DNA of 64,000 nucleotides from Rubrivivax sp. SCN 71-131 (GTDB taxonomy: Bacteria > Pseudomonadota > Gammaproteobacteria > Burkholderiales > Burkholderiaceae_C), in contig MEFD01000020.1 of assembly GCA_001724995.1 (NCBI GenBank), positions 52,646 to 116,645 on the forward strand. The letters are read 5' to 3'. Numbering within the stretch: position 1 is the stretch's first letter; every line of letters starts with the position of its first letter. Under the pieces are notes generated by a model. It did not search any database and was not told the DNA's origin. It saw only the letters and a program-made list of their open reading frames with translations. This document shows positions 62,701 to 64,000 of this stretch, one piece after another. Position numbers and translations under genes: made by a program.

Positions 62701-63822
62701 ATGCTCGAACGTCTGTCCCATCGCCTCATCGGCTATCGCGTCAAAGCTGCACGCGAGGCTGCTGGCTGGAACCAGGACCGGCTGGCCGAGCTGCTGGGCT
62801 TGAACGACCGCCAGAGCGTCTCTGATCTGGAGAACGGCAAGCGTCGGCTGTTGCCTGATGAGCTTGTGGTGCTGTCCGACGCGCTCGACCGCGACGTCGA
62901 GTTCTTCCTCGATCCGTTCGTTGTCGCGGGCGAAGCGCAGTTCTCATGGCGGGCGGAGCCGCAGCTGCAACAAGAGCAGCTAGACGAGTTCGAGCTGCGC
63001 GCGGGGCAGTGGATTGGCTTGCTGCGCTGGCTGCGTGAGCAGGAGCAGGGGCGTACCAGCCCGCTCAAGCACAGCCTGCGGCTGACGATGCAGTCTTCGT
63101 TCGAGGAGGCCATTGCGCGCGCCGAGGATCTGGTCGAGGCACTGAAGCTGGGTAAGGTCCCGGCTGAGCGCCTGATCGACAGCGTCGAGAAGGAGCTCGA
63201 CATCCCGGTGCTCTTTGTCGACACCTTGTCGAACGACGACCGGGAGGCGATCTCTGGCGCGACCTGCCACCTGCAGGACTTGGGCGTCATCCTGATCAAC
63301 CGCCACGAGCCTGAAGCGCGGCGCTTCTACGACCTTGCTCATGAGCTGTTCCACGCGTTGACGTGGGACGCGATGAAGCCTGAGCACCGCGAGTCCAACT
63401 CGTTCGAGGAGCGCGGACGCACGCGCCGAATCGAGCAGTTGGCCAACAACTTCGCTGCCGCGCTGCTGATGCCCACCGTGTCGCTGGAGCAGCTCATCGA
63501 CAAGCGCCGCATCGGAGACGTGGACCATCTGGCCGACGTCGCTGCTGAGCTTCGCGTCGCGCCCACTGCTCTGGCGTGGCGACTGTTCAATATGCGCTGG
63601 ATCGATCAGGCCGCGTGTGAGGCGCTGCGTCGCGAGCGCCAGCGTGCGTCTGTCGCAGGCACTCCGAAGCGCTTCTCGCCCGCCTTCGTCGGCATGCTCC
63701 ACCGTGCCATTGATCATGGTCGCCTGTCCGCGCGCAAGGCCGCCAAGGCGGTGGGCATGAGCTTGCCGCAGCTGGGCGACCTGTTCGCCGAGCACTCGAT
63801 GACTGCGCCCTATGAGCTTTGA
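62701..63822 (+). CDS. XRE regulator fused to ImmA/IrrE metallopeptidase
   Basis: A 373-aa protein. Residues about 10-65 form an XRE helix-turn-helix (NQDRLAELLGLNDRQSVSDLENG). The centre is an ImmA/IrrE zinc peptidase domain with HELFH at 214-218. A second small helix-turn-helix-like segment (LSARKAAKAVGMSLPQLGDLF) closes the protein. Such fusions sense stress and cleave or release repressors. The ATG at 62701 is set by GGAG eight bases upstream and by the promoter at 62650-62678. A PIN-domain gene starts 14 bp downstream, so it may be the regulator of a toxin-antitoxin-like pair. Confidence 0.85.
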   Translation: MLERLSHRLIGYRVKAAREAAGWNQDRLAELLGLNDRQSVSDLENGKRRLLPDELVVLSDALDRDVEFFLDPFVVAGEAQFSWRAEPQLQQEQLDEFELRAGQWIGLLRWLREQEQGRTSPLKHSLRLTMQSSFEEAIARAEDLVEALKLGKVPAERLIDSVEKELDIPVLFVDTLSNDDREAISGATCHLQDLGVILINRHEPEARRFYDLAHELFHALTWDAMKPEHRESNSFEERGRTRRIEQLANNFAAALLMPTVSLEQLIDKRRIGDVDHLADVAAELRVAPTALAWRLFNMRWIDQAACEALRRERQRASVAGTPKRFSPAFVGMLHRAIDHGRLSARKAAKAVGMSLPQLGDLFAEHSMTAPYEL

Positions 63823-63836
63823 AGGGCGCGTCCAGA

Positions 63837-63920
63837 ATGCCGCAGGTCGCCGCTCCTATCGCCCGAGTTCGTGTCTTCGTCGATACCAACGTCATCCTGG
63901 AAGGGCGGCCTCAAATCTGA
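63837..63920 (+). pseudogene. PIN-domain protein gene, truncated by insertion
   Basis: After 14 bp a new frame starts MPQVAAPIARVRVFVDTNVILEG and stops after 27 codons. VFVDTNVIL is the first strand of a PIN nuclease with its metal-binding Asp. Everything after it is missing because IS-like sequence begins here. A PIN protein partner is expected after an XRE-ImmA gene. Confidence 0.7.
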
Positions 63921-64000
63921 AGTGCAACACCTCACCCGGCGTAAGGTGCTGCGATGGAAGAACAACGAAAGACGTACAAGCAACTCAGGCCTGAAGAGCG
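63918..64000 (+). mobile_element. Left end of an IS30-family element
   Basis: TGAAGTGCAACAC at 63918 resembles an IS30-family terminal repeat, and a transposase-like frame follows 36 bases later. The element interrupts the PIN-domain gene. The right end is outside the window. Confidence 0.6.
63954..64000 (+). CDS. IS30-family transposase, N-terminal fragment
   Basis: The visible 15 codons read MEEQRKTYKQLRPEE, matching the start of IS30-type transposases, where a YxQLxxEER helix-turn-helix begins at this point. The gene continues beyond the window edge. The identification rests on a short stretch. Confidence 0.6.
   Translation, partial: MEEQRKTYKQLRPEE

Noticed and set aside
63812..63994. 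A 60-codon frame overlapping the XRE-ImmA end
   Set aside because: It is out of frame with the PIN motif and the transposase start, which explain the region better.

Overview
The window looks like a high-GC Burkholderiales (Betaproteobacteria) chromosome, closest in flavour to the Rubrivivax/Leptothrix/Ideonella group. Support comes from the tmRNA tag ANDERFALAA, a fused aroA-cmk gene, the gyrA/pheA/tyrA/aroA/rpsA/ihfB/lapAB order, and the imuA-imuB mutasome genes beside dnaE. The placement is inferred from gene content recalled from memory, not from a search.

Positions 1-18860 are an accessory region that runs off the left edge. A leftward phage-type early operon (12351 to 856) encodes small DNA-binding proteins, a Sak4-like annealing ATPase, a putative ssDNA-binding protein, a P63C protein, a Cas4-like Fe-S nuclease, a sigma region 4 protein, a D5-type primase-helicase, a RuvC-like resolvase and two tandem ParB-domain DNA methyltransferases. 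A twice-repeated 17-bp inverted repeat lies upstream of it. Next come a serine-recombinase cassette (12511-14994), a broken thermonuclease gene, and a rightward three-gene unit: a LexA-type DNA-binding protein behind a promoter-embedded 22-bp palindrome, a 262-aa unknown protein, and a 703-aa QueC/QatC-like PP-loop protein. This unit is the best candidate for an undescribed, possibly defensive, system. The region ends at tRNA-Ala(CGC).

Positions 18860-52485 are core chromosome. They hold a hydrolase; a rubrerythrin/Fe-S protein/DUF3501 cluster; RarD; an M48 lipoprotein; imuA-imuB under a near-consensus LexA box; dnaE; a patatin; LPS heptosyltransferase genes; catalase; and a long leftward block gyrA-DUF2059-pheA-tyrA-aroA/cmk-rpsA-ihfB-lapA-lapB. 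Divergent from gyrA are ompA, ubiG, gph and ssrA.

A compact island (about 52486-59410) sits in the 3' end of ssrA. It has a tyrosine integrase, an AlpA-like regulator, a DUF3987 primase/helicase-like protein and small unknown genes. CCGGGTAAC repeats with the same 12-bp spacing lie at both ends, a degenerate copy of the ssrA 3' end lies at the right, and each junction is followed by a strong terminator. No capsid or terminase gene is visible, so it resembles a phage satellite or a small integrative element.

Positions 59411-64000 hold a second, homologous serine-recombinase cassette (59711-62574). A divergent XRE-ImmA/IrrE gene follows, with its own promoter-embedded inverted repeat. Its PIN-domain partner is cut short by what looks like the left end of an IS30-family element at the window edge.
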